From the NCBI RefSeq assembly GCF_000264905.1, contig NW_006763151.1:493643-557642 (forward strand): a stretch of 64,000 nucleotides of DNA, read 5' to 3'. Below the pieces are notes generated by a model. It was not told where the DNA came from. It saw only the letters and a program-made list of their open reading frames with translations, and made no database searches. Positions 22,589 through 36,338 of the stretch are shown here, one piece after another. Every line of letters begins with the position of its first letter. Position 1 is the stretch's first letter. The translations under genes were made by a program, and so were the position numbers. The DNA comes from Stereum hirsutum FP-91666 SS1 (taxonomy: Eukaryota > Basidiomycota > Agaricomycetes > Russulales > Stereaceae).

Positions 22589-25443
22589 ATGCCTCGTCGC
22601 GAAGCCAAAGGGCTCTCGTCCATCATGTCCGACGTACGCGAGAAACGAGCCCGACGAGCTGAAAACAGACAACCTTTTTTTGTTTTGAAACTCACGGTCG
22701 GCATATGCAGCGCGATTATCATATATGCTTGTTATGTGTATATTGGAAGGCTGTGCGTTCCGATGTTGAAGCAGAGTTCGGGAGCGATGGGTAGTAGGGC
22801 TATGGGAGGTATGTCCGTTTCGTTATATCCTCATTAAAGGGAGGAGAAAGGAGAGGCTAACAGTATCGTTTATTCGAATGAATGGGCTGGGGTATATGTG
22901 GCCGTGTGGGACGATGCGTGTCTAGTCGCGTTCCTGGTGGTGTTCATACTGTTCGCTGTGATGATGATCTGGTCGTATGTCATGGTACGCTCCTTTTCCC
23001 ATCCTCTGATTTTCCCCTCAATATTTATGGACAATTATCACGCATGTAGGTCGTGTTGGTACCACCGGGCTTCGCAAAAGATGTAAGTCGCTCCTCCAGT
23101 TCTATTCTCTCCGTCCACACAAACATCGTAACCGTCACACCTGTGCCCGTCCTAATTCCCACCCGTCATCCACGCCGCAGCACGCATCCCCTTCAAGCCA
23201 ACCCGCACCTTCCTTCCCCGCTCCCATCCCGCCATCTTTCTCGGCCCTCTCTTCGCCGCCCTCTCCCGCGCACACTAACGCCGCACAATACATCGACCCG
23301 AACGTGGAGGAGACGATCGGGATACCGTATGAGAGGATGGCTACGGTGGGCGAGTGGACGGACGATCCAGATGCGCAGAGGAATGGAGGTGTGGACGTGA
23401 ATGGGCGGGGAACCGAAGAGGGAAAGGAGGATGGGAGGAGAGAAGGTAAGGGGATGGGTGTGCGCGGGAAGGAGAAGTTGGCGGTGATGAACGGGAAGAC
23501 GAACGGAAATGGGAATGGGCGTGCACCATCGCCGCCGCACGTCGATTGGGAAGACGACGGTTACGCATCTGATAACTTTGGACCTGAACACGAATATGAA
23601 CACGCTCACGACCTCGACCTCGAACCACAGAGACCTCCAGCAGCGGTCGTACATGCACCCCCAACCGACCATCGAAATGGACCTACCACGAACGGAAATA
23701 CACATCACGACACGAGAGCATCGAGACCAAGAGGAGGCAGAGGAGATGATGCGCCTGCAGTCATCGACGACGGTTTGTTCAAGATAACAGGCAAAGGCCA
23801 CGTTTCACCCTCGTCTGCGTCTTCTAGAGACAGACCTTCGAATTCGAGACGGCCTACTTCTGATCGGCGAAGACGACGAGATAGTCACGCTCAGGCGGCA
23901 GGGCATCATGCTCAGAATGGCGGAGGACAAGCAGGTGGTGTGAATGGCAGAGTGGTTGGTGAGGGAGAACTGGAGAAAGGATGGAGGAAGGAGGATTTGA
24001 CGAGGAAGCCGAGTAATATTGCGGTGTTGTTACCGGAGTATAGGTATTGTAGGAGATGTTGTATCGTGAGGCCGCCGCGGGCACATCATTGTAGGGCTTG
24101 TGGGACTGTGAGTTGTTTGGCTTCCTATTCGTTGGCCTCTCTTCTTTTGGTGTGCGTTTGAAGAGTCTTTCCTTTCTCTGTCTGGTGTTTGAGGCGATGG
24201 TTAGCTGACTCAGTTTATTTGTGTGGTTTGTGGTGTGTAGTGTGTGTTGAAGTACGATCATCATTGTCCATGTAAGTCGCTCACTCTTCTGCTCCCAGAT
24301 TATTCAACATCTCTGATGCTTGAGGATCTGTGTTCAGGGATAGGTCAATGCGTAGGTGCACGCAACCATAAAGTATGTCCCTTTCTCCTCTCTCAGCTCT
24401 TCCACTTGCCCTGTGAAACGTTCCGGGCCCATCCTTCTCTGACTGACTGTTCCACTCGTTGTTCCGACAGTATTTCCTCGACTTCGTCGTCTGGGCGGTG
24501 TTCTTCTGCTTCTGGACGCTCTCGACATTGATTGCGCTCAACGTGATCGCGGGGAACAACTCGGAGTCGGGAGGTACGATCGACGCCCAGGAGATCGTCC
24601 TCATTGGACTGTACGTTCTTCCTTTTGTCCTCCTCTCCTGGAACTCTCTGACAGTCGCTTCGCTACTGCTCGGTCATCGTTTTCATCGTGTTTCTGTGTC
24701 CTACCCCCAACACCCAACCCTTGCACGAATTTGATCGCCATATCGTCCTTTCATCGCCACTCTACGAATAAATCAAACACAAAAGATCGGGCCTCTTCGG
24801 CCTCTTCGCGTTCATGATGGGGCTCACCCATATCTCACTCATCCTGACGAACCGGACGACGGTGGAGCATATGTCGATGAGAAGTATGAAAGATAGGGAG
24901 ACGGAGGTGTTGGGCAGGTTGTGGAGTTGGTGGCAGGTCGGGTGGGTGCTTTGCTCTTTCTTCTCGCTCTTCCTATTACCTATCATAGTCATGTTCCTCC
25001 TCGAGTTTGTGTCGTTCATAAAACGTAACTGACGCATGGACTGACTCTTTCTGTGTGGTGCATAGAGCGAAACGGAGGACGAAGAAAGCGTGGGACCAGG
25101 AATGGGGTAAGATAGAGACGGATGGGAATTTGTGGTGGGCGGGGAGCATGAGGAAAAACTGGGAGGAGGTGATGGGCCCCGTTTGGTGGAAATGGTTTCG
25201 TGAGTCTCGTCGTTCTTCCTTCCTTCCGTCCCTACATTCTTCACACCTCTGCACCCTTGGTGTCTTTGTTTTCATCGCCTTATTGTTGTCTGTCCCGAGT
25301 GCTACAAGGTTATTGACGCTGTTGATGTGGTATTAGTGCCCATCGGACCGACAGATTCTGGTCTGGAATATCCCATCAACCCGAGATTCGACGAGTTTGG
25401 ACGGTGGAGACCGAGGAGGGAGTGGCCTGATGAGTTGAGGTAG
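22589..25443 (+). CDS. DHHC-type protein S-palmitoyltransferase with long disordered insert (about 637 aa)
   Basis: Integral membrane enzyme that attaches palmitate to protein cysteines. Proposed exons: 22589-22808, 22854-22984, 23050-23082, 23181-24107, 24241-24271, 24338-24372, 24471-24610, 24786-24941, 25066-25199, 25337-25443. The cysteine-rich domain is complete across three exons (YCRRCC, RAHHCRACGT, CVLKYDHHCPW, IGQCVGARNHKYF). The catalytic DHHC is at about residues 443-446 and a TTxE motif (RTTVEH) follows the fourth membrane segment. Two membrane segments lie before and two after the CRD. Exon 4 encodes about 280 polar residues rich in Gly, Asn, Asp and Arg between membrane segment 2 and the CRD, much longer than in typical DHHC enzymes. 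The C-terminus (WRPRREWPDEL) resembles fungal PFA proteins. The exon 1/2 junction is uncertain: donor 22816 with acceptor 22864 also keeps phase. The exact Pfa class is not assigned. Confidence 0.87.
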
Positions 25444-25508
25444 TTGGAGGTTTGGGTCTGGGTGGTGGCTTCGAGCTTGTGGCCCTCCTGGTGATGATAC
25501 TGGTTTAT

Positions 25509-25510
<2 letters not shown>

Positions 25511-25540
<30 letters not shown>
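25511..25540 (+). repeat. Poly-T homopolymer (T30)
   Basis: Thirty consecutive T about 70 bp after the palmitoyltransferase stop codon. It could be a slippage-grown tract, a nucleosome-excluding element, or the trace of a poly-A tail inserted on the other strand. Confidence 0.9.
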
Positions 25541-26744
25541 CATTCTGGCGCTTTTGACTGGTCCCTACACATATCTAACGGCTAAAATAATCCCTTCACG
25601 TTGCTCTGTACATGATTGACTACGTTTATCCACGGGCTCGCTTCACACTTCATGCTTCACACGTAGGACTTTTGCGCTACGCTAGCTTTACGTTTTCATG
25701 GACATTCTTCTGCTGGATCGTACTTTGATGGTCATGATGTATGATACTTACGACGACGACGACGACGACTTGATGTACATACCTACAAGGGAGACATTGA
25801 TTCAGACATATAGACACTGCGACGCATACACTGGCAATTCCTGTCCTATTACTTTTACTTCAAGTTATCCGTATTTCTCCCTCTCCCTCACCAGCTGCAG
25901 ATGGAGATGGAGATGTGATGTGTGAGTCTGAGGGTTACAGTGCTGATCGCCGGTGGCGACCACCCACTGCCATCGATCTTGATACATATGGATCATGCGA
26001 AGGTCGGTCGGGAACAGGTCTTCCAGGCCTGTTGTGAGGGCTGATGTGATTATTCGTCCTGTCGTCGTCTTCTGATGTGTATGCATGGACAGACGGCCGT
26101 GAATGATGGAGGATTACTGTACGATTTTTTTCCGTGGACGACTGGATTGGAAGAAATATGTAAGGTCTGGGGCGAAGAATGCTCGGAAATAGAACCGTTC
26201 GTTCAAGTTTGGAGGTGGTGCCACATGTCGGTGTCACTTGCTTCTGAACAGTGACTCAGCCTGAGAGCTGCATTTTTGGATATGTCTGACATGTTTCGTT
26301 TGCTCAATTGTTGCATATGGAGGAGCGATGCCATGTTTTTCTCCTTCGGAGCTCTGCCAGTGCTGCGTGCTCCAGCAGCCCCAAACGCCTCTCGCCACAC
26401 TTGCCCTCCGAGTGACACTGACAATAAGCGCTCTCTGATAGGCGCGCAAAAGACAGGAGCTCAGAATGTTTGGCGGTGGCATCATGTGAGCCAAACGTCC
26501 GGGCGGATCAAGACCTGGGGCTCGAAGATTCAAGACAGTCGCGATCGTTCACAGGACAGGGTCAGGAGAACTCAATCCGATCGCATTTTTTTTTTTTTAC
26601 TTTTTCACGAGGAATTGGGGCCTTCTCCGCGTTTCTTGCAGTTACCACCATCATCATCGTCACCAACGGCGTAAAGCACTCGTTGAAGCAGCGTAACGAG
26701 CTCAATCACACGACTATACCGACACGGCCAACAAGCTACCGAGC

Positions 26745-26752
26745 TATATAAA
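26745..26752 (+). promoter_or_regulatory. TATA box of the ornithine aminotransferase gene
   Basis: TATATAAA only about 25 bp before the ATG. This would give a very short leader if used for this start, or transcription starts inside the pyrimidine-poor interval just upstream of the ATG. Confidence 0.45.
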
Positions 26753-26774
26753 CAGACTATACAGAACAGAGAAG

Positions 26775-29600
<2,826 letters not shown>

Positions 29601-30433
29601 GTCAATTCGAAGAAGTCCGAACGAACGCTGGCATCCAGTCCGTTGCTGTATAATCTAAGGGAGATGGGTGAAGGGGATGAAGACTGTAAGTACGATGAAA
29701 AGAAAGGGGGTGAAGTGAAGGGAAAGTCCAGGGGAGAAGTAATGCAAGCAGAGACAGTCAGAACGCTATCGGAAGATGCAGACCGAAATTTTGTAGCCAT
29801 ATCTACAGACGTATCTACGGAGCCCACAAGCTATTTACTCTAGAGTGTACATAGCGGAGAGCCATGCTTTCGAGGGTCTTGGAAGTGGTACAGTACATAG
29901 TAATGTAGCATCCAGTCGTTGTTGGACATTCTAACGCGCATTTCATGTTAGGCTGGGGATGTTGTTTCGACGCATTTCGTGAGATTGTCGTCAGGGTGGG
30001 TATCTCTAGACTTTGGTGCTATTCTGCAAAGGACTCGAACGGTTGTCGCAGAGGGGGCGAGTTGGGCTGCATGTATCACGAGCTGTCGCGAAATGAACAC
30101 TATACAATAAACATTATATTGGACTGTCGCAGACAGGTTGAGCACCGCCATCATCACTATAATCTCCGAATGCATCCTTCCTTCTTTCCTTCCTTTCTGA
30201 AAACATGGTGTATAACTATTTCTCTGCAGCCTCGTCTAGACTGGATGACTTCCCGTAGAAAGAAAGATATGTTTATTCGACGCGATCACCGCTCGGCATC
30301 GCTCGGAGATGAAGACGGCAGCCAACTGCAGCCAACCATTGAGCTGCGATCTTCATTTCGGAGCGTTGCCGAGCAGCGATCGCGTTGAATCAATCCCGAA
30401 TAAACATATCTTTTCCCTACGGGAAGTCATCCA
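29601..30433. other. Convergent intergenic region with a foldback element
   Basis: Separates the 3' ends of the ornithine aminotransferase gene (plus) and an F-box gene (minus). The first 640 bp show no gene or clear element. The last 192 bp are a large imperfect palindrome. Confidence 0.6.
30242..30433. mobile_element. 192-bp foldback (inverted-repeat) element, MITE-like
   Basis: Begins TGGATGACTTCCCGTAG and ends with its exact reverse complement, so the ends form 17-bp perfect terminal inverted repeats. A second matched block (AAGATATGTTTATTCG) follows in each arm, and the similarity continues (GCGATC..GCTCGGCA..CGCTC..ATGAAGA) to near the centre. The right arm carries about 11 extra bases. 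It can fold into one long hairpin. No coding capacity. CTAG occurs next to the right end and two bases from the left end, a possible but imperfect target duplication. It ends immediately next to the stop codon of the minus-strand F-box gene. Confidence 0.75.
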
Positions 30434-32866
30434 CTAGTTCGTCTCTTCGTCGCCCACCTCATCTCCCAAGGAATCCCCCAACCCCGATGGCTCGGCCCAG
30501 ACGCCATCTATCACCATTCCACCTCTTCGAAAGTGTCTACGAACGTCGTGGTCATCATACTCATCCTCGTCCTCACTATCGCTGTCACTGGCGTCGCCTT
30601 CGTCCTCGTCCTCAAGACTGCCCCAGTCATCGTCCCACAACACGCCGTCGACTACCTTCGACAGTTCCTGTACCCAGCGCTTCGAGATCGTGCAATCCTC
30701 GAGCAATAGCCACTGTAGGGGTCGCCCCGATGACGACCTTGCGTTGAGTGTAGAGTATAAGGTATCGTATGCCGTCTGCTCGCCAAAGAGACGTTCGTCA
30801 AAGTCGACCTGGGATAGTGCGACATGGCTAAGTTTAGGGTGAAATATGCCTTCGCCTGTTCCACGCCGGGAGAGAACCTCAATGAAGATATTGCCCAGCC
30901 TCTCGGATAGGGCAATGCGGCTCAGTTGTCGCATCTGACCGAGATTATCCAACCACCAGTCCACGGAAAGCGTAGACGGGTCAAAGTACCAAGGGCTGAC
31001 ATGAAAATAAGCGGAAAATGTCTCCACTGCGCTAAAATCCATCCCTCGGGTGAACGCGTTCATGATGGAATGTAACTCATCTTCCATGCCAGAAGCTCCT
31101 ATGAGTGTGATTTTCATATCGGGGATGTCCGCCGGGAGCTGGATCTCCCAGTCGTCGTAGGGTATATTGGGAGGAGGATGGAGCCAGTGTTTCAGATAAG
31201 CATGCGTCCCGCTCAACGTGGGCTCACCAGGGTACCGCCATGGTACGAAGTCATGCTCAAGTTCGATGGAAACGACCCGCATGCGGCCTTGCATACTGTC
31301 ATGGAGCATTAGCGTCCTCACGAGGTCCTCTAGTAAGGCCTCATCGTTTAGCATATCCTCTTCTATCGCGGCGGAGATAGATCGAAGAGAGGTCGGAGGG
31401 AGATAGATATGTTGCATCAGGCGCGCACATTCAGAAGCCTCGTCGCAAAGTATGATGTTCTTCATGTGAGGAAGTCGCACAACACGTGCCACGTTTCGGT
31501 CGGGTTCAACGTCACGGTCGGACCCCAAGCACAAAATGACTGTCAAGTACTGGAGAGAGGGTGACTGTTCCAGAGCGTCGAGCAGGTCATCAAAGTTAAT
31601 ATGGGCCTGTTCGACTGAGGGTCCCCACCATATATCTTCATCGCGAAACTTATGGCCTGTAAAGTCTGTTTCAACGGCAGCAGATAAGAACAGCGATGTC
31701 AGGTTGTGGAAGGACGAACAGGGAGGAGAGTAGAAATACATGACGCCCGCGAGTGTGATTTGGGATAACGAAGGAGCGGCTCCGCCAAATAAGGGCTCTG
31801 GGAAGTGTATGTCTGTGAACGGGCGGTCGTCTAGTTCCAGCGCGAAATGAAATGATTTTAGCATTGGGGCCGCGTGAGCGCATAACTCCACAAGTCCGTT
31901 ACGGTAGTCCCACTCCGAAGGAGAAAGCCTGCAAGATAGATGTATCTCTTCTACACGGTCCATGTTGGGAATGACGTCGTCCTGAATCCAAGCCACACAA
32001 TCTTCAATGTCAAGACTGTGGCAATTAATAACGAGCGGGAGAGACCCAGCCCGCGATAACATAGCTTTGGACCATTGAGGACCACTGCGCACGTCTAGCT
32101 GACGCCAAAGAGCCTTTGCATCCAGCGCTACAGTCCGCCACCTTCGACAGACATGGGTGATAGCTATTAGCCACTCTATGCCGGTCGAGTCGGAGAGATA
32201 GTCATCCTCGTCTCTCAATCTCCCCACTTCCTCGGTCCTGAGCAATAGAAAACAATAGCTCAACGTTTCGGGAGGCAGACGCTCAATAGGTGCAAGAGAA
32301 TTGAGAGCAGTCTTGATTGTCGGTTGCAAGTCAAGCAAGGCATGGCTTTCGGATCGCAAGTTTGCATCGAGGAGCTGCTGGCTGATGCCTTGAGGGAAAG
32401 ACCATGCGACTAGGTATATCTCCATGAGGCGTGGTCCGGCCAGCTCATACCAAAACTGATGGATACTATTCATTGTGTTCAGTACGCATCCGTAAAGGTT
32501 GAGAGGACACTCACCTCCGAGTCCCAGGGCCCTGGTTTTTCATGGCGATCGATCTCTGTCCAAAGGTGACCCATCCGTCGTCGGGATGTTCGTGCATATA
32601 TGAAACTGTGCGTTCGACTGAGTTTATCGCAGACAACTCCTGTTTCAACCATGCTGCAGCGTTTCGTAGGATCCTCTCATCATGGTAGGAGTTGTTGAAT
32701 GATCTGTAAAAAGCAACAAGACGGGATCGAGAGATCGAAGACCAAAACAGCTGCGGGCTGAAAGGGCAAATGAAATCATCCCCAACGTAAGCAGCAGTCT
32801 CCCAGGAAGTATGTTTCTCGAAAAACTTGCTTACCTGGAGTACACAGCTACTACGAGAGAGTCCAT
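30434..32866 (-). CDS. F-box protein, long LPPETL-type family, copy A (768 aa)
   Basis: Probable SCF ubiquitin-ligase receptor. Exons: 32866-32835, 32757-32515 and 32465-30434. They total 769 codons including stop, with introns of 77 and 49 bp. The start (MDSLVVAVYS) was chosen because only this frame joins exon 2 in phase, and the neighbouring paralogue has an ATG at the same place. An N-terminal helical region (FWSSISRSRLVAFY) precedes the F-box-like segment (IERLPPETLSYCFLLL...WLIAITHVCRRWRTVALD). A long Leu-rich region follows, then an acidic C-terminus (DSDSEDEDEYDDHD). The tandem copy B upstream shares this whole layout. The stop codon lies at the very edge of the foldback element at 30242-30433, so the original C-terminus may have been altered. 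Confidence 0.82.
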
Positions 32867-33275
32867 CTACACTTGATGGTTGGAGATGAGGAGATGGAGG
32901 ATGAACCTGGTCATCGTCGCAAACAAAAGAAAGCCTGTACGGCATTACCCGTGTCCGGTCTTTGGTTCTTGGACCATTCGACGCTGCACGCTACTTATCC
33001 GGGTGGCCAAAAGAAAAGTGAAAGCTGAGGATTATTGCACTTCATAAGCATTCTGACCCGAAGGGCCACCGTGATTAAATTTTGTACAACGAGCTACAAA
33101 GATGAGGAATTCCCTTTAACACGAGCTTATAGCAGTGTTGTCACAGTGGATAGCGTATAACTGTAATTGTTGTGGTTCAATTTCCCCCTTGGCTCATACA
33201 GTATCTACTCACGGTCTACAGGCTACAGCTGAGATGCAGCCCTAGGTCCTTCTTCGTCCCCTCTATCGTCCTCAT
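32867..33275. other. Intergenic region between F-box copies A and B
   Basis: About 410 bp; no gene seen. It should hold the promoter of copy A and the 3' end of copy B. Confidence 0.55.
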
Positions 33276-35850
33276 TTACACCATGGACGGCGAACCGTTA
33301 TTGGCAGTATCCATCAGGTCCCTTATATCAGATGATGAGGTACTTCCCGGGTCTCCGTCTTCGTCATCGTCCCGATCTTCATCGTCGTCGCCGTCCCGAT
33401 CTTCATCGTCGTCGTCATCCCGATCTTCATCGTCGTCGTCGTCGTCCTGATCTTCGTCGTCCTCGTCTTCGTCCTGATATTCATCATTGATAGACCAGTG
33501 GGAGACTTCTTCGGGATACCCACTTGTAGCAGAATCTTCATCTTCACGACTACCCCAATCTTCGTCCCACAATACACTCTCAACCATCCTCGAAAGTTCA
33601 TCCACCGATTGCTTTGTGATCGTGGACATCTCAATCAGTAACCACTGCACAGGACATCCCGACGCACTTCTCGTGGACAACGCAGAATGTAACATCTCGT
33701 ACGTCGTCTGCTTTCCATCGCGGCATTCGTCGAAGTCTATTTGGGACAATGCGATGTGAGTGAGTTGCGGATGGTATAATTCGAAGTTTTCACTTCTGAT
33801 CATGTTCGCGGAGTACAGGGTGGTGTCTCCGAAATCGCGGTGGCGTACGAGGGCCTCTATTAACGCGTGTCCTACCCTTGCACACGCCTCAACATGGCGA
33901 AGTTGATGCATCTGACCAAATCCTGCAATCCACCATTCTGCATTGAGAAGATCGGAATGTTTGTCCTCAGCGTCCACAAACCAGGGTAGGGAAAGGGTTT
34001 CCACTGCGCTAAACTCCATCGCCACCACTTTGCGGACTGCATTGACCAAGGGAAAGCCTCTGGACTCTACGTTATCTTCAACAGAGTGTTTCAGCGCGAT
34101 TCGTATATCCGGAACTGTTTGGGGGATCGGGATGAAATCGTCGATCTCTCCAGGGCAGGCATCAAGCCAATGCCTCACATAGATACGTTTCTCCAGTCCT
34201 TCCTCGGGCTCCCCATGGAAAAATTCTGGTAACTGGGATTCGTTTTCGGAGTATGCCTCAATGCTGATCATGCGCATGCGACTCTGCATACCATCGTGTA
34301 GCATCAATTCCTGTGCAGCATCCTCGAGTGCATCCACGTGTGCATCCACGTCTTCAGCATCATCCAACCTCACCTTTGCGGATATATGACGCAGTGCAGT
34401 TGGGGGTATGTAGAGATGCCTCAAGAGACGCACACATTCGGCAGCATCTTCGAACAGTGTTAGACTTCTCAAGTCTAGAAGTCGTACGATCGGATGTGAG
34501 AATAGATCCCCTGATTCGGGCGGGCGAAGATATTTGATGATTGTCAGGTAACGGAGAGATGGCAGCTGTTCTAAGACATCGAGGAGGACACCGAAGACCA
34601 CATCTCCTGGTGATCGAGCCATCCATGAGGACAAGTCATCAGGAGTGACTCGAAAATCACTGGCAGGGGTGAGAGATAAAAATAGAGACGTTATATTGGG
34701 TACGACCATTTGAAGGGGTTCATAAAATTCGACGCCCAAGAGCGCAAGGTTCGATAATAGTGGAGTGTATTTCCCAAGAAACGTGCGATCGACAGGCATG
34801 AGTTCTGTGGAGGTAGATTCGTACGAAGCCTCCACTTTCAGTTCCTTCAGTGTAGGAAGTTCACGCGGTAGGCAGGCTAAACATTTGGTGAGTGCGTTGC
34901 CAAACGGGGCAGAGAGAGACAAAGACTCGATGCGGTTGATGTTGGGAGCAATGCTCCACCGAATTATAGAGAGATCAGGTTCATGAGCATATTCAGCAGA
35001 TACCACAAGTGGTAGTGAACCGGCCCTCGATAACATGGTGTTAAACCATTTTGAGCCGCAAGAGGTGTCTAGATGCCGCCAAAGAGCCTTGCAATCGATA
35101 GCCACATCTCTCCACCTTCGGCAGACATGTGTGATGGCTAGCAGACCCTGTATACCAGTCGGATCGTGGTTGGGTTTCGGGCCCAGGAAAGTTTGCACTT
35201 CCTGGGACCTGAGTAGTAAAAAACAGTAGGCCAGCGTTTCAGGGGCAAGTCGCGCAATGGGCCTGAGGGAATTACGAGCAGACCTCAGCGGCGGCTGTAA
35301 ATCGGCAAGGGTGCGAATCTCGGGTTTCAAGAGAATGCTGAGTATGGTTGGTCTAAAGTTCGGGGGGGTATTGGGGGAAAATGTCGCGGAATATATCACG
35401 GCGAGACGTGGTTGGGCTAGTTGATGCCATAGTTGTCGAGAACTACGAAGTATGGACGTTTCTACACTTGTCAGCGGGCAAGAAAAAAAGCAGGTGGAGA
35501 TGACGTACGTATTGGGGTACTGATTCTCTAACGATATTAAGATTCGTCCAAACATGCCTAATCCATCGTTTGGGTGTTCCAGTGCATACTGGAAAGCTAG
35601 TTTGACTGCAGTGATGGCAGACGATTCCGCGTTCAACCACTCTTCCGCGTGTCGGAGATTTATGGAATTCCGCAGAGTGCGATGAGGCAATCTGTGAAAA
35701 GAATCCAAGCGGGATTGAGAAATCGGGACCCAAAACTCTCGTGGGCTGCATAGTGGGACAAAATGTTGCGCTGAGTCGTTAATGGCGAGTTTGAAGCTTA
35801 GCCATCAAATAAAGCACTTACCCGGGATTCATACCTACGGAGAAATCCAT
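33276..35850 (-). CDS. F-box protein, long LPPETL-type family, copy B (818 aa)
   Basis: Tandem paralogue of copy A. Exons: 35850-35822, 35745-35509 and 35466-33276. The start MDFSVGMNPG was chosen by analogy with copy A and by phase. Intron 2 is taken as 42 bp (35467-35508). This length is a multiple of three and the interval is open, so it could also be retained, adding 14 residues. The N-terminal block reads FWVPISQSRLDSFH, the F-box-like part IARLAPETLAYCFLLL...LLAITHVCRRWRDVAID. The C-terminus holds about 45 residues almost wholly Asp, Glu and Arg, encoded by an interrupted trinucleotide repeat. A likely SCF receptor; its target is unknown. Confidence 0.82.
33356..33482 (-). repeat. Coding trinucleotide repeat for an Asp/Glu/Arg tract
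   Basis: On the plus strand the region is built of TCATCGTC, CCCGATCT and TCGTCGTC units. Read on the minus strand these give runs of Asp with periodic Glu-Asp-Arg. It lies inside the last exon of F-box copy B and is likely to vary in length between strains. Confidence 0.85.
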
Positions 35851-36338
35851 CTATACTTCTTGAGAGGAGCGAGGAGGAAACGCAGGAGGAGATCATCCAG
35901 ACGAGAGGTCATTTCAAATCCTCCATGAACAAAAGAAAGCATGCTCGGCATTCCCCGCGCCACCCTTTGTACGCCTTTTATAGCATTTGATCTGTACACA
36001 CGACGCCTCTGGCAATCGAGCAGAGAGTTGAGCAGATGGAAGAAGTGACGACCAAACGCTGAGACGGGACGGGTCATGATACTGTGCTATTTCAACCATA
36101 GGCCGCCAGGAATCCGGAATGCCATGAGCTGTGGCAAAGGTGGCACTTACGTGCTTGTGAGATCGTAAAACCGTTCGTGGGCACAGTGGCCACGAAAGGG
36201 AGGTCCGCCATAGAGAGAAGACGACCAGAACGAGACAAAGTCGAGAAAAAATAGTCCCAAGGTATAATCTGTGCGCCGACAGCACCGAATAACAAACAAA
36301 ACGAGATAGAAAGGCTCCGACTACGTCTGACGAACAAC
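35851..36338. other. Intergenic region
   Basis: About 490 bp between F-box copy B and the TPR/F-box gene, both on the minus strand. No gene or repeat was recognised. Confidence 0.5.

Larger units (their letters stand above)
25444..26774. other. Intergenic region with a T30 tract and microsatellite
   Basis: 1.33 kb with no recognised gene. It contains a run of 30 T at 25511-25540, a short (GAC)n run near 25753-25768, and a second poly-T of about 12 near 26590. A TATATAAA box at 26745-26752 probably serves the ornithine aminotransferase gene, whose start is at 26775. Confidence 0.6.

Noticed and set aside
23193..23801. 202-codon minus-strand frame
   Set aside because: Shadow of the low-complexity exon 4 of the palmitoyltransferase.
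32835..32945. Alternative start MPYRLSF for F-box copy A
   Set aside because: That frame does not join exon 2 in phase; the ATG at 32866 does, and paralogue B has the matching start.
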